A stretch of DNA of 64,000 nt from Eudorina sp. 2006-703-Eu-15 (taxonomy: Eukaryota > Chlorophyta > Chlorophyceae > Chlamydomonadales > Volvocaceae), in assembly GCA_003117195.1 (NCBI GenBank), contig BDSI01000033.1, forward strand, positions 496,001 to 560,000, in the 5' to 3' direction. Position numbers and translations under genes: made by a program. The notes beneath the pieces are model-generated. The model worked only from the letters and a program-made list of their open reading frames with translations. It was not told the DNA's origin and did not search any database. Below are positions 12,219 to 24,600 of the stretch, in pieces. Numbering within the stretch: position 1 is the stretch's first letter; the number at the start of each line of letters is the position of its first letter.

Positions 12219-15122
12219 TCATGCCGCCAGTCCCAAACCCGGGCCAGACCCCGAGCGCGACGTCGGCCGCCGCCCCGAAAACGACCGCCCATCGATCGCC
12301 CGCGCCGGCGCCGCCGCGCCGCCGCCCGCCACCTCACCGTCGCCCTCATCCGTCGTCCTGGCGCCGCTGTACGGCCCGTCGGCGCCGCCGTGCAGCGCCG
12401 CCGCCGCGTCGGCTTCCAGCAGCGGCACCACCGGCATTCCCCGCCATTTGGAGGTCCGGCCGATGAGCTTGGATCCCAGTCGGGTCAACAGCGGCTGGAG
12501 CGGACTGAGAGGGCTGAGCGGGCTCAGAGGGCCGTCGCCGTCGGCACTGCCGCCGCTGGCGGCGGCGGCGGTGGGGCTCACCGGCACACTGCAACCGCCA
12601 CCGCCGCCGCCGGCGACGGAGAAGGATCCGGAGGTCGCCGTACACTGACCCGTGGGGCTGATGAGCGCCGGCAACGGCCGGCCGCGCGCGCCGTCAGGCG
12701 CTTCGACGCCAGGGACCGGGCGCGACGCGCCGGCGGCGGCGCCGCCATGGCCTGCCGTCGTCGACACGGCGACGGGGGCGGAGGTCGAGTACTGCAGCAC
12801 GCCGGAGGCGACGCTGGTGAGCGCGACGGCGCCGTCCCCCGACGCCGTCAGGATCAGGCCTGTGCTGTCCAGGCCGGCGCAGCTGAGTTGGGCGTCCTCG
12901 AACGTGTCGTCGGAGGCGGGCGCGACGGCGGCGCCGCTACGTCGCGGGTTGGTGGCCCGCGCCACCGCGTGGCGGCGGCGGCGCGCCACTGCGGCGGCGA
13001 CGCCGCCGTCCGCGTCGCCGCCGCCGCCGTCGCCGGAGCCGAACGCGATGACAGCATCGCAGGTCAGTTGGCCGCCGCCGCTGGCCAGCAGGGACTGCAG
13101 GCTGTGCAGCCGGGCGATGCTGTTGCTCGTGACGGTTCGGGACATGGGGGCACTCTCGCCGTCGACTTCGGACTCGGCGGCGGCGGCGGCGGCGGCGGCG
13201 CCGCCGCCGTCCTCCTCCGACACCGGCGACGGCTGCACCCAGCCCAGCACAGCCGAGTGCTTCAGGAAGCTCCGCTGCGACGCCTGCAGCCGGCGACGGC
13301 TGTCGCCGGCACCGACTGTCGTACCGCGGCCGAGGTGCTGGCCGTCCGGCGTGTATCGTACGGACGCGGCCGCGCCGACGCTGTCCGGGGTGCGGCGGCT
13401 GTCGGCGTCGTCGTCGCCGCCGCCGCCGCCGCCGTGGGCGTGCCACGCCGCCGCCGGCATGACCTCCATACCGATCTGAGGGCTGCTGACGGTGCTGTTG
13501 GGAGGAGACGGGCCTAGAGTGAAGGCGCGCTTCAGCAGTCGGAGGCCCGCAGCAATCAGGGACGGTTTCCTGGTCAGGCCGCCGCCGCTGCCGCCGCCGC
13601 CGTGGCTGTGCGGAGTCCGGACACCTGCATGTCCACCCACGGGTCCGGTCACCGCCGCCGCCACCGCCGCCGCCGCCGCCCCAGGCGCCGCCGGCAGGCC
13701 GCTGTTCGACGTCAGCGTCAGCCGCCGCGCCGGCGCCGACAGATGCCGTATCAGCGCCGGGACGACGCGGACATTGCCGCCGCCGCCGCCGCCGTGTGCT
13801 CCGCCAGGGCCGTCGTTGTTACTGACGCGGCCGAAGAGGCTGTTGCCGCCGCTGCTGACGCGCGTGTACGGCGCTTCCAACGTCTTGTAGGGCCGTAAGG
13901 CGGCGCCGCCGCTGCGCCGTGGCGGGTCCTCCGATTCGTCACTGGAGGCAGTGAAAGGAGAGAGCGACGCGCTGCCGGGCGCCTGCAGCGCCGCGTGCGG
14001 GGGGAGCCCGCTGTCCTGCCAGCCCTGGACGCCGCCGCCGCCGCCGCCGGCAGGCCGGAACCGCCGCCGCATTGACGGCGCCGCCAGCTGCAGCTTGTGG
14101 CCGTTGACGGCGGACACGACTTCCTCCGGCGGCGGCAGCTCCAGGCTCGCGTCACGGGCGGCGGCGGCGGCAGCCTTGGTGGCGGCGACGAGGCTGACGG
14201 TGCGGCCGTCGGGCCCGCGTACGGAGTTTGAACCCACCCGCCGACTGAGCAGGTCTAAGTCCGGCATTGCGGCACGAGTGGCCGTCGAGGCACGCGGGCG
14301 GCTGCGGCCCGCCGCTCGACGCAGCGACGCCGCCAGCCGCGCCACCGCCGGCACCGGTGGCGAGAAGACGGTGCTCCCCATGCGGGTGTTCCCAAGCAGG
14401 ACGCCGCCGCCGACCGCGCCGCCGCCGGCACCGCTGCCGCCGCCGCCGCCGTCGTCGGCGTCGGCGCCCACAAGCGATACCGCGTGCTCCGGGATCACCG
14501 CAAAGTGCGCGGAATGGTCGTACCGGGGATCCCGTACACCGTGTACGGCAGGATCTGACGCCCGGCAGGGTCCGTTGGTGGCGGTCAGAACGCTACTTAG
14601 CATCCGACTGGAGCCTAGCATGGCCAGGAGGGCCTCCTGCTCGGCCATCGCGGGGATGCTGGACGCGCCCGCCGCGTCAACGTCGCCTCCGCCGCCTCCA
14701 CCGCCATCAACACCCTGGATGCCCAGATGCATCACGCGCAGTTTGGACTGGCTGCGGAATGTACGGCGCTGAGGCGGCGGCAAACCTGGGTTGTCGGACG
14801 TCTGCGCCGGCGACGCCGTCGGCGGGTGCTCGTCCGCGGGGCCGCCGCCGGCAGCGGCCGCTGCGGCGGCGGCGACGCCGCCGCGGCCGCCGAACGGCGA
14901 GCTCTGCGGAACGTCACCGCCGCAGGGGGGCGGCCGCGGGCTGTTCGACAAGGGGACGAAGCTCAGCGACGAGGCCGGCGATGCCGCCGCCGCCATTGCC
15001 GCCGCCGCCATCATCGCCGCCGCCGGCACATCTCCCCACGGCTCCTCCTCCTCACCTGCCCCCCGCTCCTCGATCGCGTCCTCCCAGACAGACCCCGGGC
15101 GCGGCCGGCGGCCGCCGCCGTC

Positions 15123-15154
<32 letters not shown>

Positions 15155-17978
15155 ACGACTGCAGATGGTCCATCGCCAGCGGCGGCACCGAAGGCTGGAT
15201 GGGCAGCATCTCCGGCGGCGGCATCGCCTCTTCACGTCGCAGCCAGTTGCTGTTGGCGCTCGCCTGCTGGGTGTACGACCCCGCCGTGACGCCGCCGCCG
15301 CCGCCGCCGCTCATCGTGCTCTGCGGGCTGCTGCTGTTGGACGCCGCCGCGACGCGGCCCAGACTGTACCGGCTGGACTGGCCGGCAGCCGCCGTCACCC
15401 CCAACGACGTATCGGTGCCGTACCGCCGTACGCTCGAGCTTCCGCCGCCGCTCTGGCTCCGCGCCGCCGCCGCTGCCGCCACCACCGCGCTGATCAAACC
15501 GCCGTTCACGATCGGGCCGGGCAGCCCCGCCGACGCGGACGACAGCAGCGGTGGCGGCTGCGGCGGCCACTCGTCAGGTACGGCACCCGGATGCTGCGGC
15601 TGCGGCGGCAGCCCCTTCGCCGCCTGCACGCCCGGCAGGCTTTCAAGCACCGCCTCGGGAACCGCCTCCCGTACACGGAAGTACGACCCGCTGCGGTGGT
15701 AACCGTTACCGGAACGACCGTTGATGGAACGGCGGGAGCCGCCTGCAGCACCCGCACTCGCGGCCGGTACACCGCCGCCACCGCCACCGCCGCCGCCGCC
15801 ACCGCCCCCGCCGCCAGACGTTCCATAGGACAGCTGCTGCTGTTGCTGCTGCTGCGGTCCCGCTTGTTGCGCCTGCCGAGCACGAAAGGACGTTGGCGCG
15901 CAGGCCGCGTCCGGATGTCCGGACCCCAGCCCGGCCTGGCTCGGAGATCGCGACGGCGTCGGCGGCACCGCCAACAGCGCCGTCAGAGACGATGAGGCGG
16001 AGAGGGACCGGTCCGCTCCCGAGGTGGATCTGCTCAGACTGGGTCGACGCAATGCCGGGCCCCCCGCCGGCGCCGGAGCCCCCAGGCCCCCCAGGGTGTG
16101 CACATGCGGCGGGTACGGGTCCATCACCACGGGGGCGCCAAGGAAGGACGGCAGACCAAGCAGCGGCGGCACCACCGCCGGCGGCGGCGAGAGTGGCTGG
16201 GCGCTCGGCCCCGGCGCCGCTGCCGCTGGCGGCGGCGGCGGCGGCGGCGCGGAGAGCTCGATGGAGCGACGGGAGCGCGGCGACTGTTGGAGCTGCGCCG
16301 CGTAGGCGACGGGAGGTGCGGCCGCCTCCGCTGCGGCCGCGGCGGCGGCGGACGCAGCCCCGGCGCTGGTGGAGCCGAGGCCGGGCCCTGTCCCCGCGCC
16401 CGGCTCCAGGGGCCCCCGGGAGGGCTGCTGCTGCTGCTGCTGCTGGTGGTGCTGCTGGTGGGACGGCGAGCCGAGCGAGGGCGGCAGCAGCCCGATGGCG
16501 ACACGGAGCGCGGGCGGGTGCCGCGGCGCCGTGACTTGGTGGGGCTGATGCGGCTGCGGCTGCGGCTGCGGCGGCGGCGGCCGCGGTTCCTGCTGCTGCT
16601 GGGTCGGGTCGGGAGTCGCCGCCACACCCCCATGCCAGCGACGCGACCGCCTCCCAACGCTTCCCGGCGCCCCAGCAGCTGGCGACGAGTCGGCTCCCAC
16701 TCGGAACCCCGCCCAGCCGCCCGCGTTCGCCTCGCCCTCCGCAGCGGTGGTGGCGGCGGCGGCCGTCAGCGACCCGTGGGACGCTGCGTGAGGCCATTCC
16801 GCCGGCCGCTGTCGCGCCGCGCTGCCGATGACTATCATTGACCTGGCCGCCGCAGGTCGTGCAGTGTACGGCGTTGCTGCCGCGTCATCAACGCCACTGG
16901 CGGCGCCGTACGGCTCGGCCCCGCGCTTCAGCCCTGTCCCGCCCCATTTGCTCAGCGGCGTTCCCGGGCCCGCGCCGCCGGGCGACCGCGGGCTGCCGCC
17001 ACCGTCGCCGTCGCCGTGGCGTTCCCCGCCGGATCCGGCCCCCGTGTTTTGTGGTGAATTCGTCCCCGTCGTCTTCGACTTCGTCGTCGTCGTTGTCGGC
17101 GGCGGTGGCACTGCCCGAGTATCTGCCCCGCCGTTCGACGCGCCGGCAAGCAGGTGCAGCCGACCCATGGTTCGATTCTGGGGCGCGTCACGGTCGCCAG
17201 CGGCGGCCGCCAGCGGCGACCCCGGCGCTGACCCAGATGGGAGACCCGCCGCTGGTCCCAACCCAGGCACCGCCCGCCGGGGAAGGACGAGGACCGTCGG
17301 CGACGCGAGCGTCGTCGCCGGCTGCATTGCGTCCACGCCGCCGCCGACGGAGGCGACGGCCGGGGAGGTCTCCCCGCTGCCCCTCGACGGCGACGGAGGC
17401 GTCGGCCATTGCTCTTCCCCCCGGCGCGCGTCCCGCCGCGGCTGGAGGTGCAGGTGATGCGCGCTCAAACTGACGGGTCGGCGGCGGCGTTCCGTTGCCG
17501 TACTACCGGCGGGCGAGACAGCGCCGCCGGTGCTGTCGGCGCCACTGTCGTACACCTGGCTGCCGGTCGGCTCGGCGGGGCGGGCTTGGCCGTGCCATGC
17601 GTCGGCGCCGCCGCCGATGGCGCCCCGGCTGTCCGGGTGGATGCGGGATGCAAGGCTGCTGCCGCTGTCACCCAGCGCGCCAACGAGCCCGTCGGACCAT
17701 TCGGGCGGCGGCGGGGCGGCGGGTTTTCGGGGCTGGAGCAGGTGCGCGAGCAGCGACATTGAGTCCGCGCCCTCCTCCGGCCAAGCCACGAGGGGACTGC
17801 TGCTTTCCCCCTTACTGCTGGCTGTTCCGACAGCATGCGCTGCGGCACTGAGGTCCAGCTGGTGCTGGTGGTGGTGCTGCGCAGGCTGTTGGACCCCTGC
17901 GGGAAGGGCGCTCCGAGCGCTGGCGCTGCGCGGGAAGGGCCACCTCGGCACATCCTGGGGCCCGTCTACCGCTGCCAT
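12219..17978 (-). CDS. long single-exon low-complexity protein, 1,919 aa, function unknown
   Basis: One uninterrupted minus-strand frame begins at ATG 17978-17976; an in-frame TAA lies about 30 codons upstream, which supports this start. It runs to TGA at 12219. The protein is rich in Ala, Gly, Pro and Ser, with poly-Ala, poly-Gly, poly-Pro, poly-Gln and a His/Gln patch near the N-terminus. Repeated Arg/Ser motifs such as RRPSLSRSTSG, SRTVTSNSIARLHSL and RRTFRSQSKLRVMHLG suggest a heavily phosphorylated, mostly disordered protein (inference). No catalytic or membrane domain is recognised. Near the C-terminus a GTGAGG donor-like site follows TTDEGDG (about 12340), and no TGTAA signal is seen on this strand in the next 4 kb, so extra 3' exons are possible. 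Opposite-strand open frames across the region are shadows of its GC-rich codons. Confidence 0.6.
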
Positions 17979-19420
17979 CAAGATGCTGACCGCGTTCGCA
18001 ACCGGACCTTGCGCCGTCGGGCCACTTTTGCAGCAACGATGGACCGCGCCTTAAGTTACAGCCCCGCTGCAAGCCAAAGCGTCCGCATCCTGGCCGGGAG
18101 TATCGAGTAGCTACCAGAGTAACCAACTATGCGCGCTGTGGGCCGTGACAAAGTGACGGCTTTGACGAGAGCCCTTCGGTCAGCACCAACGCCCAAAGGA
18201 AGGTAGCTTCCGATAGATAATAAATGTTCCGATTCTCTGTGATTACTTATCAATGCCTTTCCTCCACAAGGTTAACCGGGCAGCTGACGAATCTGAGACA
18301 TGAAAGCCTCGACCCAGATAATCGATGCCGGTTCAACGGATGTCGACATGTTGTAGCATTGGCATCCATTGCATGCAAGCACCTAAGCATCCCGCCTCTG
18401 TGTTCCAGCAGAAAACAGTCAGGACTGTCGTTGTCCTACAGCTAAAGTACAGCCAAAACGCATCAAGCTGTGTTAACATAGTAGTACGCGAAGTATATTG
18501 AGTAAGTGACCTCCGGACCTCCGGGGTCCCTCTTCCGTTTCCTTCCGTGCAAAACGTTAGCTATCCCAACTAAAGAAATTTTCATCGGTGGCACGGTTAT
18601 GCGCAATCTGAACTTGCATTCCATCATAGGAACGTTCCCTGCGCTTAGTGAATGACGTATCTTTTGCGGGTGCCGAACCGTGCACGCCGTTAGTTGAAGG
18701 CGGAACTTACACGCTGCCAATGGCCGCTGCAACCAAGCACAGTTGCGCTTTTTACCCAAAAGGATTCGTACGGTTGAGGCTTTGTCTTGTGCTCTGCGTC
18801 CTGACGACCACGCACTGTGCCAGGCGTGCGCATGCTGCTTGGCGAGGGTTTCAAAAACGACCGTGGACGCAGAGAGCCGTACCCGTCCCATGTCGGCTTC
18901 GCAGCTCATGGACGTCGCGCCGTGGTCGTGGGCGCGCCCAATGACCACATGACGCCACCTGCGTCACCTGCGCCGGTGTGCACATCACCCGCCCCTACTC
19001 GCCCTTTGTTGACAGGTGTTGACATGTCGTTTTGGATTTGCAGTCACAACCAGTGACACATAATGATTCTGCTGAGACCGCAGCGAACTGCTAACTTCGG
19101 GAGGGGCTGCGGCCCGACAGGGCTTGCGGGTGGAGGGGCGAGGTGTCCTTGTACGGCGATAATACCCACCGTACGGCCTGACATGCGTGCCTTGTCGCAT
19201 ATGCCCCGGCTCTTGTGAACATGGCGATTGAGCCGCGAGACAAAAGCCCGGTAGCAATGCGGACCGTAACAAGTAAGATATCGTGGTCGGCCCTCCGCCG
19301 AACGCCAGCGCAACACAGTGCCGCTCGGGCGGGTCCGAGGTAACCGGTAGAACAGGAAAGAACATAGACCGAGAACTACCCGCTACCTGCGGTTATCAAC
19401 CCAAAAGAGCAAAGCAAGAG

Positions 19421-19500
19421 TTCCTGCGACCCGCCTGCCGTCGTGCCTTCCTGCGACCCGCCTGCCGTCGTGCCTTCCGGCGACCCGCCTGCCGTCGTGG
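19421..19500. repeat. 27-bp tandem repeat, three copies
   Basis: Three head-to-tail copies of a unit beginning TTCCTGCGACCCGCC (third copy slightly changed). The length is a multiple of three, so it stays open in frame, but nothing else suggests coding. Confidence 0.85.
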
Positions 19501-19681
19501 CAACGGGCGCCGAAACCAATCAACCAACCTGCGCCCCGCGCGCCGCAAACCCCTCCACCCTATGTTTCCCATCCTTGCATGGAATGCAGCTTGTCGCGCG
19601 GTCGTTTTGAAGGCGTGTAAGCGAAGGCAACCGCGGGCCTGCGCCGCCCGCACCTGCGCCGCCCACACATGCTTCAGTGCC

Positions 19682-19758
19682 GCCATCGACTGCCGCCATC
19701 GATTGCCACCATCGACTACCGCCATCGACTGCCGCCATCGACTGCCGCCATCGACTGC
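19682..19758. repeat. 13-bp tandem repeat, six copies
   Basis: Six copies of GCCATCGACTGCC with scattered C/T and G/A differences. Thirteen is not a multiple of three, so a coding role is unlikely. Confidence 0.85.
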
Positions 19759-20258
19759 ACTGTCTTTTCCTAAAGACGCTGTCTCTTGAGCGGCGGCTGA
19801 ATGGAGGCCGCAGCAGCAGACCACTTGCGGCCGTCGCGACCTGGCGGGGCTGTGAGCGTCCTTGCTCGGCCTTGTTTACGCGTCCTCGCATACGTTGGTT
19901 GCCGTACTATGTCGTACTCTGCGCAGGTGTGCTTTACCCGGTTGGCCCGTGGTGCCCTACATACGGTACACGGCTCACCGTTCTCGCGGTCGCGTCGCTT
20001 TGCGTCGTAGAACGGACGCAACGACGCCCTGCCGTTACCAAACCGACAACCCCCAACTTGCAACAACCTGCGCGGCCAACTCCCGCCTCGCGACGTGCAC
20101 CCCCGACCCCCGACCCTCCCCCCCCCCCCACACACACGCACACACCCGCGCGCTGCCTCTGCCTCTGTCTCTGCCTGCTAGTGACGCCCCATCATCACCG
20201 GTGTTTCCACAACGTTCACTCGATGTAGCTCGGGGATACTGACGAGACCTCTGGCCCG

Positions 20259-20641
20259 ATGGCGCGCGGGGCAAGCCCGCCCCGCCCCCAGCCCCCCAAG
20301 CCCAACAATCCCTTCGCGCGGACAGAAAGCTATACACCGGTGAACACGCCGCAGCCCATCAACCGGCTGCGCTTCGCTAGATCGATACCCTCCTCCCTCG
20401 CAGCAGCAACAGGCCCTGTGATAATTGATTGGGCCGCGAGCTCACGACTCCCTCCCGAGGTAGGCGGAACAGCGGAAAACGGTACGTTCCGACTTCCGTG
20501 CAGGCGTCAGGCCAACAGGGGCGAACCGGGCGGCCCAGGCCAAGCAACGGATCAGCACAACTCAGCTGGGCGGCTCTCTCCCGGTTCTCTCAGCGCAACG
20601 TGCAACCGGACGAGGAGCTCACAACCCTCGATGACCCGTGA
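20259..20641 (+). CDS. candidate small gene, unknown product (tentative)
   Basis: ATG at 20259 opens a frame containing NPFARTESYTPVN and GPVIIDWAASSRLPPE. A second frame nearby ends in SRFSQRNVQPDEELTTLDDP followed by TGA at 20641. The two could be joined by a GTAGGC donor at 20460 and the CAG acceptor at 20501-20503 in phase 0, but that intron would be only 44 bp, shorter than normal for these algae. Without splicing, the first frame continues to about 20804. No family is recognised. Confidence 0.2.
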
Positions 20642-20837
20642 TCAGCATCCACAGCACACCTGCAGGGCGAGATCGCCGCACACAGCCCCGCCCACGCATG
20701 GCGGTCCGCTACAGAAGAAATACACAGGGGCAGGGGGCCCCACGGCGGACAGGACAGGAGGACCCGCGCGGTCCCGGCGACAGGAATGCCACGGCCACAT
20801 ATAATTGATTCGTATACTAGGGAAATAAAGGCTGCTC

Positions 20838-21269
20838 ATGCTCGGATGCCTAGCAAGGTTGCTCCCGAGAGTAACGGACTTGAAAGCGATAAAAATACAT
20901 GACGATACCAAGAGGTGTCTTATTGAGTATCGAGTATCTAGGAAACTCATATGTGCGGCATGTCGAAGGACACAAGCGCATATCCCGGTGGATCCGGTTT
21001 CATCCGATGGATGGATCCGCCTCGGGAAAGTAGTATCTTTGACGCGTCGCTCGCCAGCAGACTGTACGAGTGTACGGCGTGCAGTACATGCGGCTTCGCC
21101 CTCCCTGCAATCCTGCTCCTCCGCTCCGGCGGAGCGCCGCGACCAACCTGCTCCCCGCGCCGGCCATGTGCGGATCGATAACACACAACGACTTGCGCGG
21201 AGCAACCTATCAGCCGTCTTGGCGCGCCTTCGCCGTCACCTGCGCGCAGAAGTACCGAACGGGGTTTAA
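20838..21269 (+). CDS. candidate ORF of 143 codons, unknown product (tentative)
   Basis: ATG-initiated frame with mixed residue content: LKAIKIHDDTKRCLIEYRVSR, then CAACRR, then an Arg-rich C-terminus. It is less repetitive than the shadows around it. The opposite strand has a 187-codon open frame over the same DNA, and a different plus frame is also open across 20951-21181, so it may be chance or an old gene fragment. Confidence 0.18.
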   Translation: MLGCLARLLPRVTDLKAIKIHDDTKRCLIEYRVSRKLICAACRRTQAHIPVDPVSSDGWIRLGKVVSLTRRSPADCTSVRRAVHAASPSLQSCSSAPAERRDQPAPRAGHVRIDNTQRLARSNLSAVLARLRRHLRAEVPNGV

Positions 21270-21430
21270 GAAGTCGTCCGACATGCCCGCATAGTCCGCC
21301 TGCGGTTGCTCGTCTGGTTCCTCATCGGGTTCCTCATCGGGTTCCGCAGCAGCTCCGCACACGTCTCGCGTTTTCGGCTTCAAACAACGTGGATGAAACG
21401 AAACCCACTCGTTCAGTCATCCCATCCATT

Positions 21431-21435
21431 TTACA
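21431..21435 (-). terminator. TGTAA polyadenylation-type signal for the SPL-like gene
   Basis: TTACA on the plus strand is TGTAA on the minus strand, about 230 bp after the stop at 21665. This spacing favours the stop at 21665 over an extra exon running to 21417. Confidence 0.45.
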
Positions 21436-21664
21436 GTGGACCCCGCGGGGTCATCGGTGACGGCCCGATAAACCTCCCCAGTCCCCACCACTTCCGTCGA
21501 GGTCATTCCCCCTACAGCACACCGTCTCAGCACCGCCGTTATCTTCAGTTCCAGTATCGAGGACACCAGGCCAGTGCCACCTGCGTGTTGTCGGCACCGC
21601 CGTTTTAATAAAGGCCCACCGATTCCAGCAGGGCGACGGCGACACGCACTCACGCAGACGCACA

Positions 21665-24600
21665 TCACCTGGCTGTGTCACCGCTGGGCCAAGAGACCCG
21701 ACCCATCACCTGCTGCTCGGCCCCTGGCGTCGCCGCCCCCGCGGGTGTGACCCCCGCCGCGGCGCCGAGCCGCCGCCGGACGCGCTGCCGCGCAAACGCC
21801 CTGCGCCGGGGCAGCTCCAAGCCCAGCGCCACCGCCGTCGCCAGTGCCAGCAGCGCAGCTGCCCGCAGCTCCGCCCGCGCCAGGCGCACGAAGCGCCGCT
21901 CGCACTCGAGCAGCAGCACCGCATGCGCCAAGGCGAACGACAGGCGCCACCGCAGCCGAATCTGCGCGCGGCGTCCCCCGGTACGAGCGTACGACAGCAA
22001 ATCGCGCAAGGCACCGGTGTCAAGCCCTCGTCTGGGTGCGCACACGCTCGGCCCGTCCGCATACCCACCGCCTGTTTCGCGGTACGAAGCCGCTCGTCGC
22101 CGCCAGAACCAGACACAACTTGCCGCGACCCCCACCCCATCCGCCCCACCCTCACTGACACACCCGTACGGCGCCACACTGCTGCCAGCCAGCCGCGCCG
22201 CCGATCAGCGCCGAGTCACCCACTACACCGACCCCGTGGGACCCCTCTCCGTACCCATCCGTACCCATCCGTACCCATCCGTACCCATCCGTACTCATCC
22301 GTACCCATCTGTGCCCGACTCCACCAATCATCGCTAGCCGTACCTGGTCGAACAGGGGCCGCAGCAGGCCGTGCATCAGGATCTCGATGGGCGCCGCCGC
22401 CAGGGCGCCGTCGACGGAGCCGTCCCAGCGCCAGACGGACGCCAGCACCAGCGCCAGGGTGCCGCACTCGGCCGCCCAGCCCAGCAGCGCGGCCGCCTCC
22501 CGCCGGAGGGGCCACCGCAGGGCGACCAGGGCGCTGCACAGCCGCAGCAGCCCCTGCGCGAACCACAGCTGCGCACACCGACACACCGACACACCGACAG
22601 AGGCACACCGACAAAGGCACAGGCGGCCGGTTACACGGCAAGGATCATGGGCCCAGGGTGGTTCGGGCTAAAAACACGTGGGTTGCTTGCTAAAACACAC
22701 ACGCGCGGCCCGAGCCGTAGGTGGAGGTGGAGCACACGACGGGTCCTCTCACAATGTGCCGTCGGAAAAGGTGAAAACCCTAGAAACATGCCCGGTGTGC
22801 CTCGGCTCCAATCCCACGGCCGCTGATTCCCTTGTCCCCAGCCTTGTCCCCGTCTTGTCCCCAGCCTTGTCCCCGTCTTGCCCGCCGTCTTGCCCGACGT
22901 CTTGCCCGCCGTCTTGCGCCCCGTCTTGGCCCCACCTCGCTGGCCCCACCTCGCTCACCATCCTGCCCTGGGGGAAGCCTCCGGAGGCCCAGGCCGCGGC
23001 GCCCCACCTGACGCCCATCAGGATCACCATCGCCGCGTGGTTGACCAGCGACCACACGTCGCCCCCCGCGGCGCAGCGCGCGTGGTAAGCGCCGTACTCG
23101 GCCTCGACCCGTGGGTCACGGAAGCCCAGCGCGCACGCGACCAGCGGGGCACGCTCCGCGGTGGCGGCGGCGGCGGCGGCGGCGGGCGCTCCGGCCGCGA
23201 CGGCAGCTACCGCCGGGACCGGCGCTGCGGGCGGCGTTGTTTCGGTTTCGTACGACACCATGCCGTGGCTCCAGGATCCGGCGATGTCGTGATTGGATTC
23301 GGATCCAGATCTGTCGGCGTCGTGGGCGCCCGAAGGTGAGATGGGCGCGGGCTCCGTGCCGCCACGCGCGCCCCCGCGCTTCCGCCGGTCGGCGGCGGGG
23401 CCGCCGGCGGCGGCGGCGGCGGGAGCCGGCGCGCGACCGAGCGCCGGCGGCGCCGACTCGGACGACGCCGCCCTGAGTGACGCGACTGCGGCCGTCGACG
23501 CCGCGAGGAAGGACCCGAGGCGCCAAGGAGAAGAGCCGCCGCCGCCGCCGCCAGCAGTACAACTGTCGCATCGAACGCAGCCCACTAAACCGCTCCCCAC
23601 GGCGCTGCTCGGCGCGCGCAGTAGGCTGCTCGGCAGCGGCGTGCAGGGCAACGTCGGCGGCAGGTCCGCCGCCGCCTCCGCCGCCGTCGTCTCCAGACTC
23701 CAACCCGCCGTTGGACTAGGCCTAGCCAGCGGCACGGCCGCCGCCGCCGACGCAAACGCGGGTTCCAGCACCCACGGCGGCGATGCACTGGCGCCGCCGG
23801 TGGCGCTGATCGCTTGCCGCTTGGACGACGCGCCCGCCAGCTCCGCTGAGATTGTCGTACTGCATTCGTACACCGGCTCCGGAACCGCCAGCGCCTCGGA
23901 GACGGCTTCCAAGCTGCTGGTGGGGAAATCCGACAGGCTGCGGCCGCTGCTGCCGCCGCCGCCGCTGCCACCCTCACGGCCGCTACTGCCGCCGCCGCCG
24001 CCACCGCCGTAGCGGCGACCGACGGTGGCACCCCCTTGGGCGCGTAGCACTTCTTGTGCCAAGAGCTCGGGGCAGATGTCCAGTGTGGAGAAGGGCGAGG
24101 AGCAGCTGGCGGAGACGTTGGCGTCGTCCCATTGCCCGTGCGGCGCCTGTTGCAGTGGTGGCTGCTCTTCATGTTGCTCATGTTGCTGTTGCTGTTGCTG
24201 TTGTGCCTGTTGCGCCTGCCGTGGCGGATGCTCGTGTTCTTCCGCCTCCGCCTCCGCCGGCGCTGGCGCCGGCGCCGGCGGAGCCGACTCTGCTGCCGTC
24301 GACGTCAGCGCGCCAGCCAGAATGTACGGCATGAGCGCCTGCCGCGTGACGTCGGCCATGAAGGCCGTCGTCGCCGCCATGCCACCCTGGGCCACCAGGT
24401 ACTGGAACAGGTTGTTGGCAACCTGCAGGATGGCGACGGCGCCGTCCGCGGGCAGGCCGCCGATCGCGCCGCCGATCGTGCCGCCGCCGACGCCGGCCTC
24501 CGCCGCCGACGCCGACGCCGCCGACGCCGACGCCATGTCGGCCCGCTCCATGAGGAACGCCAGGTCCGATACCAACGGCGCGCTGTGATCCCGCCAGGCG

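Larger units (their letters stand above)
17979..21664. other. intergenic region with minisatellites and doubtful small ORFs
   Basis: This is the 5' side of the minus-strand gene ending at 12219 and the 3' side of the one ending at 21665. From about 18050 to 19400 the base composition is closer to even than in the genes. It holds a 27-bp x3 repeat at 19421-19500, a 13-bp x6 repeat at 19682-19758 and two weak candidate genes at 20259-20641 and 20838-21269. No transposon ends or RNA genes were recognised. Confidence 0.5.

Noticed and set aside
12390..16841. Long plus-strand open frames opposite the 1,919-codon gene (up to about 420 codons)
   Set aside because: They are Arg/Ala-rich shadows of GC-rich codons on the other strand, broken at irregular points, with no start or splice context.
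18463..18948. 161-codon minus-strand frame and overlapping plus frames with Cys-rich segments
   Set aside because: Both strands are open, no motif holds up, and a retroelement zinc-knuckle or integrase reading could not be supported.
21417..21565. Extra 3' exon of the SPL-like gene containing LVSSILELKITAVLRRC
   Set aside because: It can be joined only through a weak GTGACA donor, and the polyadenylation-type signal would fall inside it. Kept only as an alternative in the gene entry.
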